Shown here: positions 20,279 to 29,802 of the stretch, piece after piece
Numbering within the stretch: position 1 is the first letter of the stretch
Layout: the number at the start of each line of letters is the position of its first letter
Origin: Sphingomonas sp. Leaf343
GTDB lineage: Bacteria; Pseudomonadota; Alphaproteobacteria; Sphingomonadales; Sphingomonadaceae
Direction of reading: 5' to 3'
Length of the DNA stretch: 64,000 nt
NCBI RefSeq assembly: GCF_001423765.1
Contig: NZ_LMPG01000001.1
Location: 928,825 to 992,824, forward strand
The notes under the pieces: model-generated
What the model was told of the DNA's origin: nothing
The model's input: only the letters and a program-made list of their open reading frames with translations
Database searches by the model: none
Made by a program: the position numbers and the translations under genes

Positions 20279-20905
20279 TCAGCCGGACCGCGGACGACCG
20301 TCCCGCGTGCGGGCGACGGTGATGACGCACATGTAGCGGTAGACCGGGTGGCCGCCGCACGAAACGCCGGCGTAGCGGATGCTGTCGTCGAACAGCAGGG
20401 TGCGGTGGCCCCGGTCGGCGACGCCGTCGTCCACCACCAGCTGGCGGACGACATCGGCGGCGTCCTCCGATCCATAGGCGATGACCTCGCCGACATAACG
20501 GCCGCCGCCACGCCGGCGGACGCGGTCGCCCGGCGTGCTGCCGTCGGGGCCGTCATGACCGACAGCGCCATCGCGCTGCTGCTCGGCCTGATGATCGCTG
20601 GCCGCGGCGGCCAGCGCGGCGGCGGGTGCCAGCGGAGCCTGACGCTCGCGACGGACCACATAGTCGATCGCCTCGTCGACCGGCGCGACGCCCTCGACGG
20701 TCAGGTAGCGGATCGCGGTGACGGGGCTGACGATCACGCGGTCGCGATAATAGCCGCGATAGGTGCGGAGCGACTCGGCGTAGCGGACCGGGTCGGTGCG
20801 CGCGCGGTTGAGTTCCGCAAGCACGTCCATCGCCATCCGCTGCTCAAGCGGCAGGACGGAGGTGAAGGATGCGTGCAGGGCGATGATGAGCGGCAGCAGC
20901 GGCAT
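20279..20905 (-). CDS. CAP (SCP/PR-1) domain protein
   Basis: The product is 208 residues with a weak N-terminal hydrophobic segment that may be a signal peptide. It contains an early helix with NRARTDPVRYAESL, a middle segment corresponding to the CAP core, and VVDDGVADRGHRTLLFDD, the bacterial CAP-domain motif in which the His lies in the active cleft. CAP proteins are generally extracellular with poorly known roles. It ends 76 bases upstream of rmlC on the same strand and could share its transcript. Confidence 0.75.
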   Translation of the reverse strand: MPLLPLIIALHASFTSVLPLEQRMAMDVLAELNRARTDPVRYAESLRTYRGYYRDRVIVSPVTAIRYLTVEGVAPVDEAIDYVVRRERQAPLAPAAALAAAASDHQAEQQRDGAVGHDGPDGSTPGDRVRRRGGGRYVGEVIAYGSEDAADVVRQLVVDDGVADRGHRTLLFDDSIRYAGVSCGGHPVYRYMCVITVARTRDGRPRSG

Positions 20906-21113
20906 GGCGGTTCCGTCGTGGCGACCGACGGAATGACTTTCCGTCGCACCCCGGATGGACCTCCACCCTTGAAAACGATGCCAAGAGAGCTGGTGAATGC
21001 GATTCTAACCACCTTGTTGTGTCGTTTCGATATTCCGTGCGTTGTGACGGCCAGAGAATGACTTTGACTCGCTTCATTCTGCGACGCATGATCGAACTTG
21101 GAAGGATTTTGGG

Positions 21114-22154
21114 TTGGCGCTTTCGCTTTTATCCAAGGCGGCTCTGTGTGTGTGTCCGCCTGCACTGATGGCGACGGCGGTTGCCACGGTCCCTGCTGCG
21201 AAGCGGGTGGTGAATCATGCCACGGCTCCGAAGCCAAAACCCAAGGCCGCATCGCGACCGGCGAGGCCGAACGCCACGCAGCCGCGTCTGGTGAAGGCGT
21301 CGATGCCGCCGCGCGAGTTTATCTGCGATCCCATACTGGGCCCCGGCAGCGGCATCGTCACGGCCCCGATCGTGCCTCTCGTCAGTTTCGCCGCTCCGAT
21401 TCCAGACGAGCCGATCGCCCCGCTGGGTTCGCCCGGCGGCGGGCCGGCGAGCGGCTTCGTTCCGGTAGGGTTCGCGCCGATCGGGACACCGGGCGGCGGC
21501 GGCGGCGGTGTGATCGTCACGCCGACACCGGAACCGACGGCGGTGCCGACGTCGCAGCCCACCCTGGCACCGACGCCGGAGCCGACCGTGGTCCCGACGG
21601 CGACATCGACGGTGGTGCCGACGCCGCAACCCACTGGTACGCCAACGGCAATCCCGACGCCCCAGCCAACGGTCGTGCCACCGGGGCCACCGGTCGTATC
21701 GGTGCCGGAGCCATCCGTCTGGCTGATGCTGATCCTGGGGTTCGGCCTGTTGGGTGCCGGACTTCGCCATCGCCGCAACGGGCGTATCTCGGCACGGCAG
21801 GTTGCGCCGCAGGCCGCCGCCGCCACCGCCTTGTGGGCTGGAGCCACGCCGATCGCGGCCGGGGACATGACGGCGACGCTGGCGGCGCACGCCGCTGCGC
21901 AGTCGGCGGGTAGCGGCGTCGCCGGCAAGCTGATGCTGTGTGTGTGCCCGGCGGTGCTGACGGCCGGAGCGGTGATGACCGTCCCGCCCGTCCGCAGCGC
22001 CGTCCATCAGGCAACGAGCCCCGCCCCGGTCCGTCCGATCCGCGATCTGTGCGTCGAGACGCCGTTACCGGTGGAGGGACCCGCTCCGTTCGTCGCCTCG
22101 ATCACACCCGCCGACCGGACGGAGACTGCGTCCGCGAGGTCGTCGGCGGGCTGA
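21114..22154 (+). CDS. Repeat protein with an internal PEP-CTERM signal
   Basis: The product is about 346 residues from a TTG start preceded by AAGGA. An N-terminal segment (ALCVCPPALMATAVATVP) leads to a long Pro/Thr-rich stretch (about residues 140-195). Then comes a full PEP-CTERM sorting signal: PEPSVWLMLILGFGLLGAG followed by LRHRRN. Unusually, the reading frame continues for some 120 residues. This tail repeats the N-terminal word (LMLCVCPAVLTAGAVMTVP, then a VHQAT/VNHAT-like end). Exosortases cut PEP-CTERM signals at the C-terminus, so an internal one is odd. The tail may be a fused second copy, or a frameshift may join two genes. Function unknown. Confidence 0.6.
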   Translation: MALSLLSKAALCVCPPALMATAVATVPAAKRVVNHATAPKPKPKAASRPARPNATQPRLVKASMPPREFICDPILGPGSGIVTAPIVPLVSFAAPIPDEPIAPLGSPGGGPASGFVPVGFAPIGTPGGGGGGVIVTPTPEPTAVPTSQPTLAPTPEPTVVPTATSTVVPTPQPTGTPTAIPTPQPTVVPPGPPVVSVPEPSVWLMLILGFGLLGAGLRHRRNGRISARQVAPQAAAATALWAGATPIAAGDMTATLAAHAAAQSAGSGVAGKLMLCVCPAVLTAGAVMTVPPVRSAVHQATSPAPVRPIRDLCVETPLPVEGPAPFVASITPADRTETASARSSAG

Positions 22155-22250
22155 TCCTGCGGGGGAAGGCTTAACGCGGTGCTGCGATCGCTTTAAAGAA
22201 TACTCAACGATGGGTCGTCATGGTGCCTTCTCCACAGGAGGGCATCGATC

Positions 22251-22523
22251 ATGATGGCACAGCGGCGAGCGCCCGGGTCGAGGGCAACGGACCATAGTGG
22301 CCCGCTGGGCGCAATGGCTGCACCGTTCGTTCCCGGTGGCCAGATCGCCGACCTGCAGGCCGAGATCGAACGGCGAATGCGCGCCGACCTCCGCCTGCCC
22401 GCCCCGGACGTCGGAGCCGACCGGATCGAGACGCTGGTTCACCGTCTGTCAGTTGCCGGCGGCTATGTCGCGCTGGCGACCGGCTATGTCGCAGCCGTAG
22501 CCGGGTGGTTCTATCTGGCCTGA
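22251..22523 (+). CDS. Small tail-anchored hypothetical protein
   Basis: The product is 90 residues, starting at an ATG preceded by AGGAGGG, a strong ribosome site. It has a basic N-terminus, an amphipathic helix (IADLQAEIERRMRADLRLP) and one C-terminal hydrophobic helix (VALATGYVAAVAGWFYLA). It lies upstream of the priming transferase on the same strand. Not recognised; an accessory role in EPS assembly is possible from position only. Confidence 0.5.
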   Translation: MMAQRRAPGSRATDHSGPLGAMAAPFVPGGQIADLQAEIERRMRADLRLPAPDVGADRIETLVHRLSVAGGYVALATGYVAAVAGWFYLA

Positions 22524-22707
22524 CTGGCCCGCGCGACGAGCGGAGCCCTGGTCGTGCTGCGCTGCCGCAGAAGTCGTTGTCCTTGCTGTTCAGCTTTGGC
22601 ACTGTCTGCTAACGCTAGGACAAACTCGGGCCGCAAACGAAGGCCCGGATGAGCGTACAGGGACATCCCGGACTCGCCATTTGGGCCGTGGGCAGGGGTA
22701 GCGAACG

Positions 22708-24099
22708 ATGAACGCCGCGACGCGGGCTATGAAAGGGACACCGATCGACGGCCCCGACGCGCCAATGTCGATGATGTCGCGTCAGGCGCGCCGCTATCGT
22801 TACTATGCGGCGCTTGCCGTCGCGGATGTCATCGCGATCTTCCTGGGCTTTGAAATCGGCGGCATGCTCCGGGTCACGACGCGCTATACCAACGGCTTTC
22901 TGCTGGCGTTGATGACCACGCCCATCTTCCTGTTCTTCTCGTTCAACAACGGCTCCTATGGCAATCAGGCGCTGATCGACTGGCGCACCGGATTGCAGCG
23001 CGCGATCGTGGCGCTGTTCGAGGCGCTGGCCCTCGTGCTGTTCGTCGCGTTCTTCCTCCAGACCAGCTCCGTCGTATCGCGACTGGTGTTCGGCGCCGGC
23101 TCGGCCCTCAGCGGGATGTTCCTGATCGGGGGACGGTGGTTGTTGAACCAGCGCGTCAAGGACGGGCTGGCCGCGATGCGCAGCGAACTGGTGATCCTCG
23201 ATCGCTGCGAGATCGAACCGATCCCCGGCGCGCATGTGATCGATGCCGATGCGTTCGGCCTTCGCCCCGATGCGCGTGATCCGATGATGCTGAACCGGCT
23301 GGGCTCGGTGGTGCGCGGGGCCGATTACGTCTTCGTCTGCTGCCGGCTGGAGGATCGTGCCGAATGGGCGCATCTCCTGAAGGGGACCGATGTTCCCGCG
23401 CATGTGATCGCGCCCGAGTTCGACCAGATGGGCGCGACGCGGCTGGGCCGGTTCCACGGCCACTCGACGATGCAGGTGTCGACCGGCGTCATGGATATGC
23501 GGGACCGTTTCATGAAGCGGACCATGGATCTGGTGCTGACGGTGCCGGCGATCATCGTGCTGACGCCGGTGTTGCTGGCCGTTGCACTGGCGATCAAGCT
23601 CGACAGTCCGGGACCGGTGTTGTTCAGGCAGCAGCGCCTGGGGCGCGGCAATCGCCTGTTCGAGCTGTACAAGTTCCGGTCGATGCGGACCGACCAGTGC
23701 GACGCGGACGGCAATACCTCCGCTTCGCGCACCGATTCGCGGATCACGCGGGTGGGCCGGATCATCCGCGCGAGCAGCCTCGACGAACTGCCACAGCTAT
23801 TCAACGTGCTGCGCAGCGACATGAGCCTCGTCGGGCCTCGCCCGCATGCACTGGGATCGCTGGCCGGTCTGGAACTGTTCTGGGACGTCGACCAGCGTTA
23901 CTGGCACCGCCACGCGCTGAAGCCGGGGATCACGGGTCTGGCGCAGGTTCGTGGCCATCGCGGCGCGACGCTGAAGCGGGACGACCTCATCAACCGGCTG
24001 CAATCCGATCTGGAATATTTCGAGCACTGGACGCTGTGGCGCGATCTCGGCATCCTGCTGTCGACCGCGAAGGTCGTGGTGCACCGCAACGCTTTCTGA
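22708..24099 (+). CDS. Undecaprenyl-phosphate sugar-1-phosphate transferase (SpsB/GelB-like)
   Basis: The product is 463 residues. An N-terminal membrane domain with about four helices precedes a cytoplasmic CoA-binding-like region and a fifth helix (LVLTVPAIIVLTPVLLAVAL). The C-terminal catalytic domain has KLDSPGPVLFRQQRLG, LYKFRSMRTD, SSLDELPQLFNVLRSDMSLVGPRP and KPGITGLAQVRG. These are the motifs of the enzyme that moves the first sugar phosphate onto undecaprenyl phosphate to begin each repeat unit. In sphingan clusters the equivalent (SpsB/GelB) transfers glucose-1-phosphate; glucose is likely here but not proven. Confidence 0.9.
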   Translation: MNAATRAMKGTPIDGPDAPMSMMSRQARRYRYYAALAVADVIAIFLGFEIGGMLRVTTRYTNGFLLALMTTPIFLFFSFNNGSYGNQALIDWRTGLQRAIVALFEALALVLFVAFFLQTSSVVSRLVFGAGSALSGMFLIGGRWLLNQRVKDGLAAMRSELVILDRCEIEPIPGAHVIDADAFGLRPDARDPMMLNRLGSVVRGADYVFVCCRLEDRAEWAHLLKGTDVPAHVIAPEFDQMGATRLGRFHGHSTMQVSTGVMDMRDRFMKRTMDLVLTVPAIIVLTPVLLAVALAIKLDSPGPVLFRQQRLGRGNRLFELYKFRSMRTDQCDADGNTSASRTDSRITRVGRIIRASSLDELPQLFNVLRSDMSLVGPRPHALGSLAGLELFWDVDQRYWHRHALKPGITGLAQVRGHRGATLKRDDLINRLQSDLEYFEHWTLWRDLGILLSTAKVVVHRNAF

Positions 24100-24184
24100 A
24101 AACGCCGGCGTGCGTTCGGTCAGCGGCCGGGATGAAGGCTGTCCCGTGATCGATCCCGAATGGATAGCTGCCATCGCGAGCGAG

Positions 24185-24217
24185 GACGGCCGCCGGAATG
24201 TCCGTCCGGCGGCCGTC
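24185..24217. terminator. Bidirectional terminator-like hairpin
   Basis: There is a perfect 12-bp stem (arms 24185-24196 and 24206-24217) with a nine-base loop, between the convergent priming-transferase and HlyD-family genes. The stem is GC-rich; only a short T/A run follows, so strength is uncertain. Confidence 0.6.
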
Positions 24218-24224
24218 GAAAGGA

Positions 24225-25568
24225 TCAATTCTCGCGGAACGCGCGGCTGAGCTGATCGCGCAACGGTTTGGTGATGTAGGATAGCAGCGAACGGTCGCCG
24301 GTCTGGACGAACGCCTCGACCGGCATACCCGGAACGAGCTTCATGCTGCCCAGACGCTGCAACTGACCCGGCGCGATCGCGAGTTCGACCTTGTAATAGG
24401 CGCTGCCGGTGCGGTCTTCGGTGGTACGCTCGGCGGCGACGCGACGGAGCGTGCCGTCAAGCTGGGGCGTCGTCTGCTGGTTGAATGCGGTGAAGCGCAG
24501 CGTCGCGTGCTGGCCGGTATGGAGCTGATCGATGTCGGCGGGGCTGACTTTCGCGTCGATGACCATCCGGTCGGCGTCGGGGACGATCGAGACGATCGTC
24601 TGCGCGGCGGGAACGACGCCGCCGATCGTGCTGTAGCCGAGATCGCTGACCACGCCGTCGCTGGGCGCGCGCAGGATCGAGCGGTCGAACGTGTCGCTAG
24701 CGGAGACGTGGCGGACCTGCTGGTCGCCGAGCCGGGTCATCACCTCCGCCAGTTCGGTCGCGGCCTGACTGCGGGCGTCCTGGCTCAACTGGATCGATCC
24801 CTGTCGCAGTTCGGCGATATGAGCGCGGATCTGCGCGATCTGCGCGCGGAGGGAGGCTGCGCCGCCGTCGAGTTCGACGGCGGTCCGCTCCAGCTGGTTC
24901 ATGCGCGCGACGGTCACGAGATTCTTGGCGTAGAGCGCGCGGACGCCCTCCCGCTCGGGTTCGATCAGGGCGGACTGGCGGCGGGAGGCGGTGACCTGCG
25001 CCTGCAGCCCGGCGATCTGCTCGTTCGCCTGACGGATGCGTTCCGCGAACTGTGCCTGCTGGCCCGCCCGCGCCTGTTGGCGAAGGCGGAAGAGGCGCGA
25101 CTCCTCGGTCATCGCCGCCTTCGCATCGGCGGCGGTGCTCGACAGAAGCTCGGCGGGAAAGGCGATCGACGACAGGCCGTCGCGCTCCGCCACCAACCGC
25201 GCGCGGGCGGCAAGCAACTGGTCGTAGCTCTGCGCCGAGGTGCTGGCGTTGACGCCGGCGACGGTCGTATCGAGGCGCATCAGCGGCTGGCCGCGCTTCA
25301 CCCGGTCGCCGTCATGGACGAACACCTGGGCGATGACGCCGCCTGTGGGGTGGGCGATCTTCTTGATCTTGGAGGCGACGGAGACTTCGCCGAACCCCAT
25401 CACCGCGCCGGTGATCGGTACGAAGGCGGCCGCCCCGACGAGGCCCGCGGCGAGCACGCCGACCGCGACCATTCCGAAGCGGACGGTGCGGCCGACATCG
25501 GCCTGCGGGTCGTCGAGCAGCGACAATTCGCGTTCGGCGACGAAGGGAACGGGATATTGATAGGACAC
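24225..25568 (-). CDS. HlyD-family type I secretion membrane fusion protein (AtrD-like)
   Basis: The product is 447 residues starting with GTG, with GGAG upstream. One membrane helix lies near residues 32-52, then a beta-barrel/lipoyl half (GEVSVASKIKKIAHPTGG, VFVHDGDRVKRGQPL), a long coiled coil (about 115-285), the second lipoyl half (ILRAPSDGVVSDLGYSTIGG) and the C-terminal beta domain ending VEAFVQTGDRS. It links an inner-membrane ABC transporter to an outer-membrane channel in type I secretion. It starts six bases after the ABC gene. Sphingan clusters carry the same pair, called atrB/atrD. No TolC-like channel is present in the window. Confidence 0.9.
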   Translation of the reverse strand: MSYQYPVPFVAERELSLLDDPQADVGRTVRFGMVAVGVLAAGLVGAAAFVPITGAVMGFGEVSVASKIKKIAHPTGGVIAQVFVHDGDRVKRGQPLMRLDTTVAGVNASTSAQSYDQLLAARARLVAERDGLSSIAFPAELLSSTAADAKAAMTEESRLFRLRQQARAGQQAQFAERIRQANEQIAGLQAQVTASRRQSALIEPEREGVRALYAKNLVTVARMNQLERTAVELDGGAASLRAQIAQIRAHIAELRQGSIQLSQDARSQAATELAEVMTRLGDQQVRHVSASDTFDRSILRAPSDGVVSDLGYSTIGGVVPAAQTIVSIVPDADRMVIDAKVSPADIDQLHTGQHATLRFTAFNQQTTPQLDGTLRRVAAERTTEDRTGSAYYKVELAIAPGQLQRLGSMKLVPGMPVEAFVQTGDRSLLSYITKPLRDQLSRAFREN

Positions 25569-25574
25569 GGGCGG

Positions 25575-27302
25575 TTACTCCTTCACCGTGGCGAGTTCCG
25601 GGGTTTGTTGACGCTGGCGGCCGGCGGCGCGTGCTTCCGCCAGACGACGCCGGACCTCGTCCTTGGGGCCGAAATCCTGCATGCGGCCGGCACGGAGCAG
25701 CAGCAGCAGATTGGCCTCCTCGATCATCGCGGCGGCATGACCGACTGCGACGACGATGCCGCCCCGCTTGGCGACGGCGCGCATGGCGCTGGCCAGCGCG
25801 GCGTGGCTTTCGGCATCGGCGTGCGCGGCGGGATCGTCGAGGACGACGAGGAACGGATCGCCGTGCAACGCGCGAGCCAGTGCGATGCGCTGACGCTCGC
25901 CGGCGGACAGGTCGCCGTCGAACGGGCCGACGATCGTGTCATAGCCACGGGGCAGCCGGACGATCATGTCGTGGATACCCGCGGCGCGCGCGGCGGCGAG
26001 GACGGCAGCCGGATCGGCGGCGGGATCGAACGCGGCGATGTTCTGCGCGACGGTACCTTCGTACAGCTCGGCCGATTGCGGGAGATAGCCGACGTGGCGG
26101 GCGAGCGCGGCCGGCTCCCATTGGTCGAGAGTGCCCCCGTCGAGGCGGATCTTGCCCACGGTGGGCGTCCAGCCGCCGACCAGTGCGCGCAGCAGCGCCG
26201 ACTTGCCCGCCGCCATCGGCCCGGCGACGACGACGATATCGCCGGCCGATAGGTCGAAGCCGATATCGCGCAGGATCACGCGGCGGGTATCGGCCACCAC
26301 GAGGGACAGGGAGTCGATGGTCAGCGACAGGGACGGCGCCGGCAGCGCGAGGCGCTGGTTGGGGGAGGGCAGGGCGGAGAGCAGCGCATCGACCCGGTTC
26401 CACGCGGCCCGCGCGCCGGCCAGCGCATCGACACGGGCGATCGCCTCTCCAAGGGTGGAGAGCGACCGGTGGGTCATGAAGGCGGCGGCGACGATCGCGC
26501 CGACGCTGGCCGCGTCGCCGGTCGCCATCACGCTGCCGACCGCGACCGCCGCAACCCAGGCGAGCAGCGTCAGCATGCCGGCGTTCGTCACGCGGTGGGC
26601 CGCGGCGAGGTCGCGCCGTTGCGCCAGCGTCGCGTTGCGCTGTCCGGCGCGGCGGCGCGCGGCGGCGGCATGGTCGTGCATCCCGAGCGCGCGCAGCAAC
26701 ACGGGATCGCCGACATCGAGCAGGGTCTCCGCCGCGGCGTCGTTGCGGGCGGCCAGCGCGGACCGCGCGGCGGCGGCGGCGCGGACGAGCAGCGCGATCA
26801 TGATCCCGGCCGCGGCCAGCCACGTCAGCGTCAGCCACACGCCCAGGCATAGCAGCACGGGAAGCGCGATCAGCATCATCGCCGTGTCGGCGAACGCCGT
26901 AGCGCCGCGTCCGGCGACGAAACCGCGCACCGTCTCCAGATCGGTCAGGGCCGCGATCGTGCGGCGCGCGGTGCGGGGATCGCCGGCATGCGTGATCCCG
27001 CGCGCCAGCGGCTCCTCCGCCCGCATGAACAACGTCGCCCCCAGACGGGCGAGCAACCGCGTACGCAGCCGGGCCATGACGACGGCGACGCCGGTCGCAC
27101 CCGCCATCATCGCGACCATGCCCGCGATCGTCGCGGTGCTGCGGCTTGCCAGGGCGACGTCCAGCAGCATCATCAGATAGAGCGCCGCGGCGACCGTGAG
27201 CAGCGCCAGGCCGACGGTCAGGATGCCGATCACCACCATCGTCCGGCGGGATCGGTTCAGCATCGTCCGCAGGGGAGAGCCGGAAGCGGAGGTCGAGGTC
27301 AT
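25575..27302 (-). CDS. Type I secretion ABC transporter with altered ATPase motifs (AtrB-like)
   Basis: The product is 575 residues: about six membrane helices (residues 20-300) and one ATPase domain. Walker A GPMAAGKSALL (Lys367) and signature LSAGERQRIALAR are intact. Walker B reads VVLDDP, with Asp490 where the catalytic Glu normally stands, and the D-loop is AAHAD instead of SNLD. The H-loop His (VGHAAAM) remains. Such changes mark the weak half of asymmetric ABC exporters. It pairs with the HlyD-family gene just downstream; probable cargo includes the RTX beta-helix protein encoded at 35519-37582. Confidence 0.88.
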   Translation of the reverse strand: MTSTSASGSPLRTMLNRSRRTMVVIGILTVGLALLTVAAALYLMMLLDVALASRSTATIAGMVAMMAGATGVAVVMARLRTRLLARLGATLFMRAEEPLARGITHAGDPRTARRTIAALTDLETVRGFVAGRGATAFADTAMMLIALPVLLCLGVWLTLTWLAAAGIMIALLVRAAAAARSALAARNDAAAETLLDVGDPVLLRALGMHDHAAAARRRAGQRNATLAQRRDLAAAHRVTNAGMLTLLAWVAAVAVGSVMATGDAASVGAIVAAAFMTHRSLSTLGEAIARVDALAGARAAWNRVDALLSALPSPNQRLALPAPSLSLTIDSLSLVVADTRRVILRDIGFDLSAGDIVVVAGPMAAGKSALLRALVGGWTPTVGKIRLDGGTLDQWEPAALARHVGYLPQSAELYEGTVAQNIAAFDPAADPAAVLAAARAAGIHDMIVRLPRGYDTIVGPFDGDLSAGERQRIALARALHGDPFLVVLDDPAAHADAESHAALASAMRAVAKRGGIVVAVGHAAAMIEEANLLLLLRAGRMQDFGPKDEVRRRLAEARAAGRQRQQTPELATVKE

Positions 27303-27568
27303 CGGCGGACTCGCGAGGGGGAGTGCATTGCCGAACGCTGTAGGTGGCCGTGCTTAAGAAGCTGATAACCAGCGATTACATTTCGATGCGCGGTCAATGG
27401 CGGCGGCATCCGGGCTGGCCATGTCCCCCCATGATACAGGGGTCAGGGAAACGTGGCTCCCGCGCCACGGCATGGGCGACAAAGAGCGTTAATCGCGGTG
27501 GCCGGCTTCTCTTAGGGAACCATCTGCGCTAGTCGCGACGATCGTAGTTGGGGTGGAGGAATTAAGGC

Positions 27569-28456
27569 ATGCGTTCTGCTGGGTTGATCGCTGTGGCCGG
27601 CATGGCCGCGTTGCTCTCCGGGTGCGGCAGCGGGGGCGGTGGAACGCCGACCGGTCAGGTCGTTGCGACGGTCGACGGGCAGGAGATCACCGCCAACGAG
27701 TTGCGCATGGAACTGGGTGGCGCGAAGGCTCCGAATCCGGAAGCTCAGAAGGAACTGGAGCGCCGGGCGTTGCAGTCGATCGTCAACCGCAAGCTGCTGG
27801 CGAAGGCGGCGACCGACCAGAAGCTGGATCAGGCCCCCGAATTCGCGATGCAGAAGGCGAAGGCCGACGAGCTGGTCGCGATCTCCGCACTGGAGCGCAA
27901 GCTGGCCGCCGCGGTGCCGCAGCCCAGCAAGCAGGAAGCGGAGCGTTACGTCTCCGACCATCCGGACAGCTTCGCCCAGCGCAAGCTGTTCGTCGTCGAT
28001 CAGGTCGTGGCACCGGGCGTGCCGCCGGCCGTGCTGCAGGAGATGCAGCCGCTCAAGACGCTCGATCAGGTCGAGCAGCTGCTGACCCAGCGCGGGGTTC
28101 CACATCAGCGTGCGGTCGGTGCGATCGACGGCGCGACGAGCGATCCGGAAATGGTGAAGAAGATCGCGGCGCTGCCGGCGGGCGAGGTCTTCGTGGTGCC
28201 GAACCAGGGCGGCGTGCTCATCAATCAGGTCCGCGAGGCGCGCACCGACCCGTTCACCGGTGACCGTGCCGTTGCCGTCGCACAGCAGATGCTGCGCCAG
28301 CGCAAGACGTCCGAGGCGGTCCGGAACCAGATGCAGCAGATCGCGACGCAGGGCGCATCGACGGTGAAGTACAACGCCGATTATGGCCCGCCGGCCGATG
28401 CCCCGGGCAATGCGGGCGCGCCCAAGGGCGGGACGGCCCCGGCCGCCGCCAAGTAA
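27569..28456 (+). CDS. EpsD-family SurA/PrsA-like peptidyl-prolyl isomerase lipoprotein
   Basis: The product is 295 residues. The signal peptide ends in the lipobox LLSGC. It then has a SurA-N-type helical region (VDGQEITANELRMELG, LQSIVNRKLLAKAA), a degenerate parvulin-like domain, and an Ala/Pro-rich tail. EpsD proteins are foldases found in exosortase-linked EPS clusters, presumably helping outer-membrane or exported parts fold in the periplasm. A ribosome site (GGAGGAATTAAGG) precedes the ATG. It is the first of a run of EPS export genes (27.6-34.4 kb), divergent from the ABC exporter. Confidence 0.82.
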   Translation: MRSAGLIAVAGMAALLSGCGSGGGGTPTGQVVATVDGQEITANELRMELGGAKAPNPEAQKELERRALQSIVNRKLLAKAATDQKLDQAPEFAMQKAKADELVAISALERKLAAAVPQPSKQEAERYVSDHPDSFAQRKLFVVDQVVAPGVPPAVLQEMQPLKTLDQVEQLLTQRGVPHQRAVGAIDGATSDPEMVKKIAALPAGEVFVVPNQGGVLINQVREARTDPFTGDRAVAVAQQMLRQRKTSEAVRNQMQQIATQGASTVKYNADYGPPADAPGNAGAPKGGTAPAAAK

Positions 28457-28548
28457 GGACGATGGTGCGGATCCGGCAGCGGACCCGCACCACACCGTGT
28501 CGCCAAAAGGGCGGGGCGACGCGACAATTTAGAGCCGGGGGCGGGCAG

Positions 28549-29772
28549 ATGAACACGACGGGCCGTACGATGATCGCGTTGAGCGCCATGATGGGCGCCA
28601 CGTCGGCCTATGCGCAGACCGCTGCGCCGGAGCGGCATCTTACCGCAGGCGTTCGCGCGACCGCGACCTATGATTCGAATATCTCGCGTACCAGCGACGA
28701 GCTGCGCGTTCGCCGCGGCCTGACCAAGGAGGACATGCGGTATACGCCGTCGCTGACGATCGACGCGCTGTTGCCGCTCGGCCGCCAGTCCCTGTCGTTG
28801 ATCGGTGCGGTCGGTTACGATTTCTACCAGAACAACACGCGCCTCAACAGCGAGCGGGTCAATCTGGACGGTGCGGCCGGCTTCCAGGTGTCGCAATGCA
28901 GCGGAGCCTTCACCGCAAACTATGCGCGGCGGCAGAGCGACCTCGGCGACCTGTTCTTCATCACCGATCCCGTCGGGACCATATCCTCGCGGGTTCGCAA
29001 TCAGGAAGACATCAAATCCATCGGCGTGAGCGCCGCGTGCGGTGGTGCGATCGGGATCAAGCCGACCGCGTCGATCCAGCAGACATGGGTCGACAACAGT
29101 GCCGGCATCCGCCGTATTTCCGACTACTCCTCGACGTCGGCTCAGGCCGGGTTGTCCTATTCGCGCCCGACATTCGGTCTGCTGACGCTGTTCGGAAGCT
29201 ATTCGACGACATCTTTTCCCAACCGGTCTTCCATCGTCGGTTTGCCGGACAGCGACGGGTTCAAAAGCAAGGGTGGCGGTATCCGCTTCGAGCGTGCGAT
29301 CGGCTCCAGGCTCTCGGGGCTGGTCGAGGTCAGCTACACATCGACGGATTCGCAGCGGAGCGTCAATGATTTCTCCGGCATAACCTATCGGGGACAGATC
29401 ACGCAGAGGATCGGCACCAGCCTGCTGTGGACGTTCGACGTCTCGCGCGCGGTTCAGCCGTCCAATCGGGTCGACGCGAATTATTCGGTCGAGGAGCTGT
29501 ATTCCTTCAATGCGGACTACGCACTGTCCGAGCGGGCCGGCATCAACCTGAACCTGTATTCGCGCGATCGTAACTACCGCGGCGGTTTTCTCGTGCTGGG
29601 TCCATCGCTTGTTAATGACCAGACCCGTAGCGTCACGGTCGGCGGTCGCTATCGCCTGTTGAGAAGGATCAATCTGACCCTGGCGGGAACGCGGGAATCG
29701 CGGCAGGCCAACGGGACGATCTTCGATTACAAGAGCACGCGGGTCGTTACGGGGATCTCGACGACCTTCTGA
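28549..29772 (+). CDS. Outer-membrane beta-barrel protein of the EPS operon (EpsL-like)
   Basis: The product is 407 residues. A signal peptide (cleavage near SAYAQ) is followed by many alternating amphipathic strands with aromatic girdles. The C-terminus ends VTGISTTF, with a final Phe as expected for BAM-assembled barrels. Its place between EpsD-like and Wza-like genes matches EpsL-type proteins of exosortase EPS loci. It may form an export pore with the Wza-like protein. The ATG at 28549 is chosen for its signal peptide. Confidence 0.8.
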   Translation: MNTTGRTMIALSAMMGATSAYAQTAAPERHLTAGVRATATYDSNISRTSDELRVRRGLTKEDMRYTPSLTIDALLPLGRQSLSLIGAVGYDFYQNNTRLNSERVNLDGAAGFQVSQCSGAFTANYARRQSDLGDLFFITDPVGTISSRVRNQEDIKSIGVSAACGGAIGIKPTASIQQTWVDNSAGIRRISDYSSTSAQAGLSYSRPTFGLLTLFGSYSTTSFPNRSSIVGLPDSDGFKSKGGGIRFERAIGSRLSGLVEVSYTSTDSQRSVNDFSGITYRGQITQRIGTSLLWTFDVSRAVQPSNRVDANYSVEELYSFNADYALSERAGINLNLYSRDRNYRGGFLVLGPSLVNDQTRSVTVGGRYRLLRRINLTLAGTRESRQANGTIFDYKSTRVVTGISTTF

Positions 29773-29802
29773 TATCATTCCATAAGAGGAACAGGGCGTT
29801 CG

